NCBI GenBank assembly: GCA_030019075.1
Contig: JASEHD010000020.1
Span: 1 to 32,469 of the forward strand
Direction of reading: 5' to 3'
DNA length: 32,469 bases
Source: Bacteroidota bacterium
GTDB lineage: Bacteria; Bacteroidota; Ignavibacteria; UBA10030; SZUA-254
In this document: piece by piece, positions 8,759-17,472 of the stretch
Layout of the letters: every line of letters starts with the position of its first letter
Position numbering within the stretch: position 1 is the first letter of the stretch
Notes under the pieces: generated by a model
Databases searched by the model: none
Seen by the model: only the letters and a program-made list of their open reading frames with translations
What the model was told of the DNA's origin: nothing
Position numbers and translations under genes: made by a program

Positions 8759-8896
8759 ACCGTATGTAATATGCTGAGTATTTTCTTGAAAATCAAGAAT
8801 TTGGAACAAGGCATAGAAAATCGTATTTTTATCTTCAATGGTAATGGAAAATAAATATCCAACCAAAAATTAATATCATTCATGAAAGGATAGTTG

Positions 8897-9589
8897 ATGA
8901 AAAACCTAATTTTTTTGGTAAGTTTTATCTTTTTTGCCTGTCAGGGTAATACACAGGATAAAGTTCAGTTAAAAGCACAAATGGATAGTGTGAGTTACAG
9001 TATTGGTATGAGCATCGGTCAGAATCTGAAAGCTCAGATGGTAGAAGTCGATCCAGTGATTTTAGCTAAAGGGATAAAGGATATACTTGACAGCAATCAA
9101 ACACTTATGACAGACGAGCAAGCGCAGATTGTCATGATGCATTTTCAACAACAAATGTCTGCCAAGCAAGAGGAAAAAATGAGAGAACAAGGTGAAAAAA
9201 ATAAAACAGAAGGTGAAGCATTCCTGACTGAAAATAAAAAGAAAGAAGGAGTAGTCACATTACCAAGTGGCTTACAATATAAAGTATTAACAATGGGAAA
9301 AGGTCCTAAACCAAAAGCAACAGATACAGTAAGCGTTCATTATAGCGGAACGTTAATTGATGGCACAGATTTCGATAGCTCGATTAAACGTGGACAACCC
9401 GCAACATTTCCGCTTAATGGAGTCATCAAAGGTTGGACTGAAGGATTGCAGCTAATGCCTGTTGGTTCAAAATATCAATTTTTTATTCCATCGGAACTTG
9501 GATATGGTGAACGTGGTGCTGGCTCAACCATTCTGCCAAACTCAACATTGATTTTTGAAATCGAGCTGCTTTCAATCGGTACAAAGTAA
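8897..9589 (+). CDS. FKBP-type peptidyl-prolyl cis-trans isomerase lipoprotein (Mip/FkpA-like)
   Basis: The ATG at 8897 follows an AAAGGA ribosome site by 6 nt, giving 230 residues; the TTG just before it is not needed. A signal segment ends at Cys15 (FFACQGN), a lipoprotein site. Residues about 20-110 are the helical FKBP_N dimerisation region (DSVSYSIGMSIGQNLK and a charged coiled coil). Residues about 115-229 are the FKBP catalytic domain (LPSGLQYKVL, DTVSVHYSGTLIDGTDFDSS, GVIKGWTEGLQLMPVGSK, IPSELGYGERG, ILPNSTLIFEIELL). The enzyme speeds isomerisation of X-Pro bonds and helps fold proteins in the envelope; large exported neighbours are plausible clients, though this is inference. A strong terminator follows at 9631. 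Confidence 0.95.
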   Translation: MKNLIFLVSFIFFACQGNTQDKVQLKAQMDSVSYSIGMSIGQNLKAQMVEVDPVILAKGIKDILDSNQTLMTDEQAQIVMMHFQQQMSAKQEEKMREQGEKNKTEGEAFLTENKKKEGVVTLPSGLQYKVLTMGKGPKPKATDTVSVHYSGTLIDGTDFDSSIKRGQPATFPLNGVIKGWTEGLQLMPVGSKYQFFIPSELGYGERGAGSTILPNSTLIFEIELLSIGTK

Positions 9590-9630
9590 CCCAATTACTT
9601 TTTTATATCAAAGTCTATTCATTGTTTTTA

Positions 9631-9668
9631 GAGCAAATTACCTATGTTGGGTGTTTGCTCTTTTTTTT
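9631..9668 (+). terminator. Rho-independent terminator after the FKBP gene
   Basis: Arms GAGCAAA (9631-9637) and TTTGCTC (9654-9660) are followed by eight T residues. The stem may extend by ACC/GGT. It separates the FKBP gene from the DUF1684 gene. Confidence 0.85.
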
Positions 9669-9695
9669 CTTGATGTTCTAAATAAAGGGTTCATT

Positions 9696-10616
9696 ATGAA
9701 CAAGTATATTAGAAGATTTATTTTTATAACCATCATACTTTCTATATTTTCCAGCAGCTGCCGGGAAAAGATTGATATCGATATCAACGCTTATAAAAAT
9801 GAATTTGAGCAGTGGCAAATAAAACGAGCAGAGAGTTTAAAAAAAGAGAACGGGTGGCTTACACTTTGCGGCTTGTTCTGGCTGAAAGAAGGTGAAAATA
9901 AATTTGGAACTGACTCTTCGAACACAATAATTTTTCCTCCCGGAAGATCACCAGCATACGCTGGCTCGATATTCTTAAAAAACAACCAGCTTAGCTTGAA
10001 GTGCGCAAAAAATGTAACAGTATTTTGTAACGACTCTGCAGTTTCAGAGATGAAAATCAAATCCGACGAAACGGGGAAAGCATCTCCAACTGTAATGAAA
10101 CTTGGCTCGTTAAGCTTTCATGTAATCAAGCGTGGTGAGGAACTTGGAGTACGGGTGCGTGATAAAGAAAATCCCCCACGAGTTAATTTTAAAGGATTAG
10201 AATATTTTCCCATTGATCCAGAGTGGCGAATCGAGGCAACATTTGTTCCTTATAATCCACCAAAGATTATTCCGATTGTAAACGTACTCAATCAAGTTAA
10301 AAATGACACATGCCCGGGTGCAATTGTATTTAAAAAGGATAGAAATACATACCGACTTGATGCACTTAGGGATGAGAAAGAGTTATTCATCATTTTCCAC
10401 GACGAGACTGCCGGGAAAGAAACCTACGCTATGGGACGTTTCCTTATGGCACCTCTACCAGATTCGAATAATATCGTAATTTTGGATTTTAATAAAGCAT
10501 ATAATCCCCCTTGTGCATTCACCGAGTTTGCAACTTGCCCCCTACCCCCAAAACAAAATCATCTTTCTCTTAGGATTGAAGCTGGTGAGAAAAAAGATGT
10601 GGGACGTGGACATTAA
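9696..10616 (+). CDS. DUF1684 domain lipoprotein
   Basis: The ATG at 9696 follows AAAGGG by 6 nt and gives 306 residues; an open frame upstream to 9555 overlaps the FKBP gene and its terminator and is not part of the gene. The signal segment ends at Cys22 (FSSSCREK), a lipoprotein site. The rest matches the DUF1684 family: FEQWQIKRAESLKKENGWLT, CGLFWLKEGENKFG, a middle segment RVRDKENPPRVNFKGLEYFP, and the conserved end LDFNKAYNPPCAFTEFATCP followed by RIEAGEK. The biochemical role of the family is not established. Length and end are typical for the family. It is probably transcribed alone, between a terminator upstream and a broken gene downstream. Confidence 0.88.
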   Translation: MNKYIRRFIFITIILSIFSSSCREKIDIDINAYKNEFEQWQIKRAESLKKENGWLTLCGLFWLKEGENKFGTDSSNTIIFPPGRSPAYAGSIFLKNNQLSLKCAKNVTVFCNDSAVSEMKIKSDETGKASPTVMKLGSLSFHVIKRGEELGVRVRDKENPPRVNFKGLEYFPIDPEWRIEATFVPYNPPKIIPIVNVLNQVKNDTCPGAIVFKKDRNTYRLDALRDEKELFIIFHDETAGKETYAMGRFLMAPLPDSNNIVILDFNKAYNPPCAFTEFATCPLPPKQNHLSLRIEAGEKKDVGRGH

Positions 10617-10624
10617 TATAAGAG

Positions 10625-10823
10625 AAAAATACCTATACACAACCTCTATGTCATAAAATTGCAGACTTCGCAAAGTGGAAACAAGTGTTTGATTGTTCTT
10701 CTTTCCCGAGCGGACGACCTGAACAAAGCAAAAGCATTCACGCAAAATCCAGATGCGTGTGAACATAGAGAGATATCCGGTGTTATCGGAATGCCGGAAA
10801 TTTTATGGCTGAATGATTATTAA
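10625..10823 (+). pseudogene. Broken small gene resembling stress-type ABM/cyclase-like proteins
   Basis: No intact frame exists, but two fragments fit one small protein of roughly 90-100 residues. From about 10652 one frame reads HKIADFAKWKQVFD, like the start of ABM-type small proteins (HKVxDYxKWKxVFD). From about 10691 a second frame reads VLLSRADDLNKAKAFTQNP and ends ISGVIGMPEILWLNDY before TAA at 10821, like the family end (LFEWDDLxKARxFxxSPDL ... VxGxPEIYFL). The middle of the domain, around 25-30 residues, is missing and the frame shifts at the junction, so this looks like a gene remnant with an internal deletion. Family assignment is from memory of the pattern and is moderate. Confidence 0.6.
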
Positions 10824-11063
10824 CATTTCTCCAAAATATCATCGTTTTTCCCACACTATCTAAAAAAATATTAAAAAAATCCATCTGGAGGGCTAAATTA
10901 CTGATAATTTTATCTGAAATTCTCCCTGTTGATAAGTCATAAAAAACATTTAAAATTTTGCTGATTTTAACTATTTTGATATCTTGACAAATTGTGGATA
11001 AAATAGCTTCTATGAAATGAAAGAGATTAATTGCTTTTTCTCAAGTCTTTCTTAAAAAAATGC
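10824..11063. other. AT-rich intergenic stretch with no recognised gene
   Basis: About 240 bases upstream of the kinase promoter candidate. It is rich in A and T runs, has no open frame of note and no strong hairpin. One TTGACA occurs near 10985 without a convincing -10 at standard spacing. I see nothing further in it. Confidence 0.5.
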
Positions 11064-11092
11064 TTGCATCTTATTGAAAAATTGTGTATAGT
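11064..11092 (+). promoter_or_regulatory. Candidate sigma-70-type promoter for the hybrid kinase
   Basis: TTGCAT (11064-11069) and TATAGT (11087-11092) are separated by exactly 17 bases, about 75 nt upstream of the kinase start. This is by sequence only. Confidence 0.4.
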
Positions 11093-11166
11093 CAAACTAT
11101 CAAACGTCTGGAGTTTTCTTAAAGTTTTACAAAAATATCAAGTAGTAATAAATTAATAGGTAGTAT

Positions 11167-13584
11167 ATGAGTACATCCAATAAGTATGTTGAAATCCTTG
11201 AAGGTATATCGGGTGGATTTTTTGCCATAGATAATGAATACCGATTTACATATTGGAATCGCGGAGCAGAAGATGGTACAGGTTATTCCCGTGATCAAGT
11301 TTTAGGAAAAAGTGTTTTCGATGTCTTTCCCAACGCTCGTGAGGCAGAGCTTGGTGAAAAATATCGACTTGCAATGGAGACTAAAACATTTCAGAGCTTC
11401 GAGACTTGTTATAAAGATGAACGTTTTGAGGCATGGTACGACATACGTATTTACCCTACAGAAAACGGTATTTCAGTATTTTTTCAAGACATTACTAATC
11501 AGAAACGAGAGCAACGTCAAAAGGAAATGCTGATGGAAGTATCGCATGTCATTAACGTTGCCCCCCATTTAGATGATTTGTGTTTGAATGCAGGTGAGCG
11601 AATAGCCCAGTTTATGGATATTCCGGCAAAATTTGTTTGCATCTATCGTTATGACCAACGATCCTCACTTTTGCATCTGATGGCGCCCACGCTCATTGAT
11701 GTTAGGGTCGATCCTGAAGTGGAGCATCAAATCGTCCATGAGAAATCTACTACGATAGCGGTTCAAACTGCATTAAGCAGGAAAGTAATCGTTTCTGATG
11801 AATTATCGAGAAGTTCAGTTGCTGCATATTTTTTAGTAGAAACTGAAGAGTTAAAGCTCAAGACACTTATATCAATTCCTTTGATGGTTCAGCATGAACT
11901 CCAGGGTATTTTGGAGGTCCTTTCTCCCAAAGTCGATAATTATGTTAATGAAGAACTTAAAATGTTGTCGATTATTGCAAATGAATTGTCGATTGGGATG
12001 AGCCGTAAGCGATTAATGGATGAAATTACCATAAAAAATATTGAATTAGAGAATGAGAAAAAGAAAACGGATGATGCGAATGATACGTTGAAGAGATTTT
12101 TAGCTACGTTTAGCCATGAATTACGTGCTCCACTCAATGCAATTGTAGGTTTTTCTGAAATTTTAGCTTCAGGCGTAAATAGTCTTCCCGCCGAGAAAGT
12201 TAGTGATTTCATGAAAAACATAAATGAGAGTGGCAAACATCTCCAAGGGCTAATAAATGATATTCTCGACCTCTCAAAAATTGAGGCGGGAAGAATGGAG
12301 CTGCATATAGAAGCGTATCCGGTTTCGTATTTCACTGAAAGTGTTCAGCGTGTTATGCAGGCGGCTATGCAACAAAAGAATGTCAGTCTGGTTTTTGATA
12401 TTGCACATGAAATCGATCAGCTCGTTGTTGATCAAACGAGATTTAAACAAATACTTGTGAACCTTGTCTCCAATGCCATTAAATATAGTCACAAAAATGG
12501 TAAAATTACAGTTGGTATGAAAAGGTTTGTTAATGAAATAGAGATTGCAGTTAGTGATGAAGGAGTGGGTATCAAACCGGAGGATCAAGCACACCTTTTC
12601 CAGGCATTTAAACAAGGAAAGAATTCAAATGGTCTGAAAGAAGGAACAGGATTAGGTTTAGTCATTACTAAAAAATTAGTCGAATTACACGGTGGGCATG
12701 TTCATGTTGAAAGCGAATGGGGTAAAGGAAGCACTTTCCGTTTCCGTATACCTATGGTTGTTGCAGGTGAAGTTGTAGAATCCGCCGATCAGCTTATTAG
12801 GATTGTTGGTAAACAGCGCCTCTCAATTCCTGATGGCGAAAAACTCCTTGTGCTCATTATTGAAGATAATCTGCAGGCAAGTCAGCTTCTTCAGATGTAT
12901 CTCCATGAAGCCGGATACCGGACTGAACTTGCCAAAGATGGGTCGGAAGGAATAGAAAAAGCAAAACATCTCAAACCGCACATCATAACACTCGATATGA
13001 TCATGCCTGTAAAAGATGGCTGGCAGGTTTTAAAGGAGCTTAAACGTCATCCTATTTGCAAAGATATTCCGATTATTATCATTTCCATTACTGATGAGAA
13101 AAAATTAGGATTTAGTATGGGTGCGATAGATTATTTTGTTAAGCCCGTTAATCGTGAAGAATTCCTTAGTTCATTAAAGAAAATTCCGCTCGGTCGGTTT
13201 GACCATAACCAACATCCGAAAGTGTTGATCATTGATGATGACCGCAACGCATCGGAGTTAATTCAGGTGATGCTCCAAGCCGAAGGTTACGATGTGATCC
13301 GGACGATGCAAGGTAAAGAAGGCATGAAATTGGCGCTTTCTGAATCTCCGGATTTAATTATTCTCGATTTGATTATGCCCGATATTTCCGGTTTCAATGT
13401 CGCTTATCAGCTAAAACAAAACGTAAAAACACGCAATACACCGATTATCATTCTGACATCGATGGAGGTTGATGATGAAACACGCGAACAAATGCAGGGT
13501 TTCATCTCATCGATCATGAGTAAATCGAAATTCACAAAGAAAGACCTTCTTCGCGAGATTAACACTATTGAGAAGATGAGGTAA
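11167..13584 (+). CDS. Hybrid histidine kinase: PAS-GAF-HisKA-HATPase-REC-REC
   Basis: 805 residues with no membrane segment, so a cytoplasmic sensor. Domains in order: PAS at about 5-112 (GGFFAIDNEYRFTYWNRGAE, VFFQDITNQK); GAF at about 125-280; a short coiled coil; HisKA with phospho-acceptor His317 (FSHELRAPLN); HATPase with N box NLVSNAIKY (432-440), G1 DEGVGI and G2 GTGLGL; receiver 1 with Asp610 (ITLDMIMP) and Lys659; receiver 2 with Asp734 (IILDLIMP). Such kinases pass phosphate from His to Asp, here with two internal receivers and no DNA-binding output, so an unlinked partner (phosphotransfer protein or regulator) is needed. The signal is not readable from sequence. It stands just before three T9SS cargo genes on the same strand, about 195 bp away; a regulatory link is only suggested by position. 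Confidence 0.95.
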   Translation: MSTSNKYVEILEGISGGFFAIDNEYRFTYWNRGAEDGTGYSRDQVLGKSVFDVFPNAREAELGEKYRLAMETKTFQSFETCYKDERFEAWYDIRIYPTENGISVFFQDITNQKREQRQKEMLMEVSHVINVAPHLDDLCLNAGERIAQFMDIPAKFVCIYRYDQRSSLLHLMAPTLIDVRVDPEVEHQIVHEKSTTIAVQTALSRKVIVSDELSRSSVAAYFLVETEELKLKTLISIPLMVQHELQGILEVLSPKVDNYVNEELKMLSIIANELSIGMSRKRLMDEITIKNIELENEKKKTDDANDTLKRFLATFSHELRAPLNAIVGFSEILASGVNSLPAEKVSDFMKNINESGKHLQGLINDILDLSKIEAGRMELHIEAYPVSYFTESVQRVMQAAMQQKNVSLVFDIAHEIDQLVVDQTRFKQILVNLVSNAIKYSHKNGKITVGMKRFVNEIEIAVSDEGVGIKPEDQAHLFQAFKQGKNSNGLKEGTGLGLVITKKLVELHGGHVHVESEWGKGSTFRFRIPMVVAGEVVESADQLIRIVGKQRLSIPDGEKLLVLIIEDNLQASQLLQMYLHEAGYRTELAKDGSEGIEKAKHLKPHIITLDMIMPVKDGWQVLKELKRHPICKDIPIIIISITDEKKLGFSMGAIDYFVKPVNREEFLSSLKKIPLGRFDHNQHPKVLIIDDDRNASELIQVMLQAEGYDVIRTMQGKEGMKLALSESPDLIILDLIMPDISGFNVAYQLKQNVKTRNTPIIILTSMEVDDETREQMQGFISSIMSKSKFTKKDLLREINTIEKMR

Positions 13585-13779
13585 ATTAGAGGGTTCAAAA
13601 TTCAAGGTATTTGTAAGGAAATTCTGATTGTTATCCTGATATAGCCCAAAGAGAGGAGATAGAATTCTTTCCCTATAAGTTTTTCTACCTCTTGACAAAT
13701 ATTATTATTAATTTCAGTAATTTATTTGTAAATTGATATTCATAGATAACTATTTTAATTTCATAGAAAAGGAAAATAT

Positions 13780-16700
13780 ATGAAATATCGAATACTCTCG
13801 TTTGTTTTTATATCATTTATTATGCTGTTAATTTTTCCGTTATCCAGTATTTTAGCGCAAGGGACGATAACCGCAGTACAAATTCCAACCGCAATAGCAG
13901 GTGGCGGTGGCGCTGGAACGTTGGGATATCCTTATGCTGTTTATGTCCAGATTCAAGGATGGACCGCGGGTGCAAATGGACAAGCATATCTAAAACTGTA
14001 CACTGGATCATTCAATGAATACATGTGGAGCGCAACAAGTGTATGGAGCAACACAACCACATACGGAGACGCTAACCAACCAAAGGTGGATATTGATGCG
14101 AGCGGAAATTGGTCCGGTTGGATTTATGCAAAACATAATGATGCTTTAGGTTCATCAGTATTGGTTAGAGCCAGAAAGATACCAACTTCTCCCACAGTTC
14201 AATTAACTACCAGTAGTATAGCGTTAACAATTTTAAACATGTCAACAACCGGTGGTTGGATTGTTAAACAAACCTCAACCGCCGTAAACAAAGGTATCAT
14301 CACTTATTCGGGTGGTGCGGTTGTTGGTTCGTATCGGTCGGAAGATAATTTAATAACAGAAGGTTATACATATGGAGCGGGTGGATTTAAAGTTGCTGTG
14401 CCTGCCGGGACTGTGGATTCATTGGTTGCCCTAAATGATGATGGTTCACGCTTTCAAACATTTGTTGGACCATGGACTGTATCAGCAGGACAGGAAACCG
14501 AAGCAGGTAATTCTGGTGGAACTGTTGGAAAAGGATCTGCAACAATTGAACCGACCGCAATTCAAGGAGCAATACCGGGGACATTAACATTAAAATTGGC
14601 AGGTGATGCACCCGATACAATTACGAAGGCACGTATTCATGTTCCCTCATCATGGTCATGGTCGCAATCGATGACTGATGTAAGTATTGTAGGTGGCGGA
14701 GCACCATCCGCAAATGTTTCAGGAGATACAATTGAAGTCTCAACCTTGACGTTGATAGGAACCGACACGATGAAACTAACAATCACAAATCTAATCCCTT
14801 ATGATTCAACAGGATATTTTACATTTCTAACCGAGACCGGATTGCACAGCGATACCGTCAGTGCAATTGCAACTCAACCCAAAATATTTGTTTACAGCAC
14901 ACCAATACCGATAGCAATTGCAAAGGAAAATGACGCTCTGGGAGTTCCGCTCCTCAATAATGCTTTGATAACCGTCCGTGGAGTTGTTACTTCCGGCAAT
15001 CAACTTGGTGCCGCGGCGTATATTCAGGATAACTCAGGCGGTATGGTGGTGTACGGTTCGTCATTTTCATCGGCAGTAACAATTGGAGATGAGGTAATAG
15101 TTTCAGGTTTAGTCCAACCGTTTTACGGATTGTTCGAAATTGTGAATCCGATGCTTCATTCAATTATAAGTCAAGGTAATCCGGTTGAGCCGCTTGTTGT
15201 TACAACATCACAAATTGCAAAGGATGGAATCGGCGGAGTTGAAGTATATGAAGGTTCACTTGTTCGAATTAACAGTGTAACGGTTACCGATACGTTCAAT
15301 GTAGCTATCCCGACATGGGCAGTAACAGGTTCAGGTACGAACTATCGTTTACATGATGCGACCGGTTATATCGTTATTCGTGTAAGCCCTCTTGTTGAGT
15401 TTGCAAATCAACCAGCGCCGCAGAAAATATTCGATGTGATCGGTGTGGTTAGTCAGTTTAAATATACCGCTCCATATATCGGCGGTTATCAGTTGATGCC
15501 GAGATTCTTAAAAGATATTATTGCCACAGGTCCCATAATCGCAACCATGCCTGAAGAAAGCAATCTTCAACCGACATCGTTAATAATTAGCTGGGCAACG
15601 TTATATCCAGGGACAACAGAAATCCGATACGGGAAAACCAATTCATACGAACTCGGGTTTATTAAATTAGATGATTCATTACGTTTGAATCATTCTATAG
15701 CCCTGAGCGGCTTAATTGTTGCAACGATCTATAACATTCAAGCATTTTCCACAAGCGGCACCGATACAAGTTTTGCAGGTAATCTAATCGTAAGTACAAC
15801 GTCAGCATCCCCGACAACAGGGCAAATTAATGTGTATTTTAATAAGAGCATAAATAGCTCAGTTTCGATTGGCGAAGTAGCTCAAGGAAATGTTGATTTT
15901 GTTGCTAAGCTCGTTTCGCGAATTAGTAATGCAAAACAATCAATCGATTTGGCACTTTATAGTTTAAGTGGAACCGTTGGTGCCAACGTGGCGAGTGCGC
16001 TCGTTTTTGCAAAGCAGCGTGGTGTGAAAGTGCGTGTTATTGGTGAATATGATAATAGGACCACCGTCCCTTGGTCAACACTTGCTTCGAATGGGATCCC
16101 GGTTATTTACGATATGTACGGTGCGAATGATGGCTCAGGTTTACACCACAATAAATTTATCGTTATCGATTATCGTGGGGGTGCCGCAGAGAGTGTCTGG
16201 GTTTGGACTGGTTCAACTAATTTCACCGACCCGGGTATAACTGCTGATAGACAAAACGTCATCGAGATTCAAGATGTTGCACTTGCCGGTGCCTTTACTG
16301 CTGAGTTTGAAGAAATGTGGGGCAGTAAAACCGAAACTCCTAATTCAGCAAACTCAAGATTTGGTGCAAGAAAACAAAACAACACACCACATAAATTTGT
16401 TGTTGGCGGGAAAAATATTGAATGTTACTTTAGTCCGAGTGATCGCACAACTTATTATATCGGTAAGACATTGGGAAAAGCACAAGGATCGATTAACACC
16501 GCAATATTAACATTTACCCGAAAAGAACTTGCCGATTCAATAATCAATAAGAAGAAAGCGGGTCGGAAGACACGTGTTGTAATGGATAACAACACCGATC
16601 TTGGAAACCAATATAGCTATTTACAATCAAATTCTGTTGATGTATTGCTGAAAGGAGGAAGCGGAATGCTCCATCATAAATACGCTATAGTTGATGCAGA

Positions 16701-17202
16701 ACCAACGGGTAGAGGGGCTTATGTCATTACCGGCTCGCATAACTGGTCAAGCTCTGCCGAGACAAGGAATGATGAGAATACATTGATTATTCAGGATGAT
16801 CGCATCGGGAATCTCTATTTACAGGAATTTCTTGCTCGTTATCTTGAAGCAGGCGGCTCTGATCCGGTTGTTGTAGGTGTTGAAAAAATTGATAATGAAA
16901 TTCCGGCATCTTATTCATTATCGCAAAACTATCCCAACCCGTTCAACCCAACGACAGATATCAGATATCAGATATCAGATATCGGATTTGTTTCTATTAA
17001 AATTTATGATATTCTTGGACGAGAGATTACCACACTTGTAAACGAAGTTAAACAACCTGGGACTTATGAAGTTACTTGGGATGCGTCCGCCTCAGGCGGA
17101 TTTGCAAGCGGAGTGTATTATTATAAAATTCAGGTTAACGATCCTTCGACCAGCTCAGGACACAGTTTTGTTGATGTAAAAAAGATGCTGTTATTGCGTT
17201 AA
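13780..17202 (+). CDS. Secreted phospholipase-D-type nuclease with OB-fold, FN3 and T9SS tail
   Basis: 1140 residues; ATG at 13780 after AAAAGGA. Signal peptide at about 1-26 (SSILAQG). Unrecognised beta-rich regions run to about 375. An OB-fold/DUF5689-like nucleic-acid-binding-type domain lies at about 380-580 (ALITVRGVVTSGNQLGAAAY, GDEVIVSGLVQPFYGLFEI). An FN3 domain lies at about 590-680. Two PLD halves follow: HKD1 His790-Lys792-Asp797 (HHNKFIVID) with GSTNFTD, and HKD2 His965-Lys967-Asp972 (LHHKYAIVD) with GSHNWSS. Both active-site halves are present, so it should be active, most likely on extracellular DNA, as other OB-plus-nuclease exported proteins are; phospholipid is an alternative. 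The T9SS tail (about 1044-1140) holds a 4x7-base repeat, a 15-base palindrome and a 24-base insert. A strong terminator follows. Confidence 0.92.
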   Translation: MKYRILSFVFISFIMLLIFPLSSILAQGTITAVQIPTAIAGGGGAGTLGYPYAVYVQIQGWTAGANGQAYLKLYTGSFNEYMWSATSVWSNTTTYGDANQPKVDIDASGNWSGWIYAKHNDALGSSVLVRARKIPTSPTVQLTTSSIALTILNMSTTGGWIVKQTSTAVNKGIITYSGGAVVGSYRSEDNLITEGYTYGAGGFKVAVPAGTVDSLVALNDDGSRFQTFVGPWTVSAGQETEAGNSGGTVGKGSATIEPTAIQGAIPGTLTLKLAGDAPDTITKARIHVPSSWSWSQSMTDVSIVGGGAPSANVSGDTIEVSTLTLIGTDTMKLTITNLIPYDSTGYFTFLTETGLHSDTVSAIATQPKIFVYSTPIPIAIAKENDALGVPLLNNALITVRGVVTSGNQLGAAAYIQDNSGGMVVYGSSFSSAVTIGDEVIVSGLVQPFYGLFEIVNPMLHSIISQGNPVEPLVVTTSQIAKDGIGGVEVYEGSLVRINSVTVTDTFNVAIPTWAVTGSGTNYRLHDATGYIVIRVSPLVEFANQPAPQKIFDVIGVVSQFKYTAPYIGGYQLMPRFLKDIIATGPIIATMPEESNLQPTSLIISWATLYPGTTEIRYGKTNSYELGFIKLDDSLRLNHSIALSGLIVATIYNIQAFSTSGTDTSFAGNLIVSTTSASPTTGQINVYFNKSINSSVSIGEVAQGNVDFVAKLVSRISNAKQSIDLALYSLSGTVGANVASALVFAKQRGVKVRVIGEYDNRTTVPWSTLASNGIPVIYDMYGANDGSGLHHNKFIVIDYRGGAAESVWVWTGSTNFTDPGITADRQNVIEIQDVALAGAFTAEFEEMWGSKTETPNSANSRFGARKQNNTPHKFVVGGKNIECYFSPSDRTTYYIGKTLGKAQGSINTAILTFTRKELADSIINKKKAGRKTRVVMDNNTDLGNQYSYLQSNSVDVLLKGGSGMLHHKYAIVDAEPTGRGAYVITGSHNWSSSAETRNDENTLIIQDDRIGNLYLQEFLARYLEAGGSDPVVVGVEKIDNEIPASYSLSQNYPNPFNPTTDIRYQISDIGFVSIKIYDILGREITTLVNEVKQPGTYEVTWDASASGGFASGVYYYKIQVNDPSTSSGHSFVDVKKMLLLR
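16956..16983 (+). repeat. Tandem 7-base repeat (AGATATC x4) in a T9SS tail
   Basis: Four perfect copies of AGATATC lie head to tail in the coding sequence of the nuclease sorting tail, encoding DIRYQISDI. The unit is not a multiple of three, so a change in copy number would shift the frame and remove the end of the sorting signal. Confidence 0.85.
17086..17100. repeat. TCCGCC-type palindrome in a T9SS tail
   Basis: TCCGCC-TCA-GGCGGA is perfect and exactly five codons long (SASGG), placed directly before FASGVYYY of the nuclease sorting tail. It is the same 6-3-6 element as in the glycosylase gene and at 20784. Confidence 0.75.
17143..17166 (+). repeat. 24-base in-frame insert in the nuclease T9SS tail
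   Basis: Eight codons (PSTSSGHS, CCTTCGACCAGCTCAGGA at its start) lie between the YYYKIQVND and FVDVKK strands. The S8 protease tail has an insert of the same length at the equivalent place (3468-3491), with 16 of 24 bases identical. Two other tails in the window have much shorter or different sequence there. Confidence 0.65.
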
Positions 17203-17220
17203 AATCATCGTTTATTATTG

Positions 17221-17264
17221 AAACCTCCACAGGTCTATTCGAGTTGTGGAGGTTTTTCTTTTTC
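17221..17264 (+). terminator. Rho-independent terminator after the PLD nuclease gene
   Basis: Perfect 11-bp arms AAACCTCCACA (17221-17231) and TGTGGAGGTTT (17245-17255) are followed by a T-rich tract. It lies 18 nt after the stop codon. Confidence 0.92.
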
Positions 17265-17325
17265 TGTTTGATATTAACCTATTTGTTTTGTAAATTTTGT
17301 GGTGTGGCGGTCCCAAAAGTCTCGA

Positions 17326-17435
17326 GTCATGCTGAACTTGGTTCAGCATCCCTGCTTGCAGCAGGCAAGTACGCAAAGCAAGCAGGTTTGCTGAGGTCAG
17401 ATTCCGATCCCGCTCTATGAGCGGGACGGAATGAC
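17326..17435. repeat. Composite intergenic palindromic repeat element
   Basis: The unit is bounded by GTCAT and ATGAC. Inside are three inverted repeats: ATGCTGAAC-TTG-GTTCAGCAT (17329-17349, perfect 9-bp arms), CCTGCTTGC (17351-17359) with GCAAGCAGG (17378-17386), and TCCCGCTC-TAT-GAGCGGGA (17408-17426, perfect 8-bp arms). It encodes no protein. The form is like REP/BIME-type repeats; I recall similar GTCATGCTGAAC-type repeats in other genomes but cannot verify that here. Confidence 0.75.
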
Positions 17436-17472
17436 CCTTATATTTGTTTTTTAGATAGCCTCATAGGTGATG

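Noticed and set aside
8759-8866. Longer N-terminus for the small lipoprotein
   Set aside because: It would place the signal segment in the middle of the protein; the ATG at 8758 fits a lipoprotein start.
9555-9695. Upstream extension of the DUF1684 frame
   Set aside because: It overlaps the FKBP gene end and its terminator; the ATG at 9696 has a ribosome site and a lipoprotein signal.
13585-13779. Promoter with TTGACA at 13692
   Set aside because: The -35 is good but no convincing -10 lies at 16-18 bases; left as unproven.
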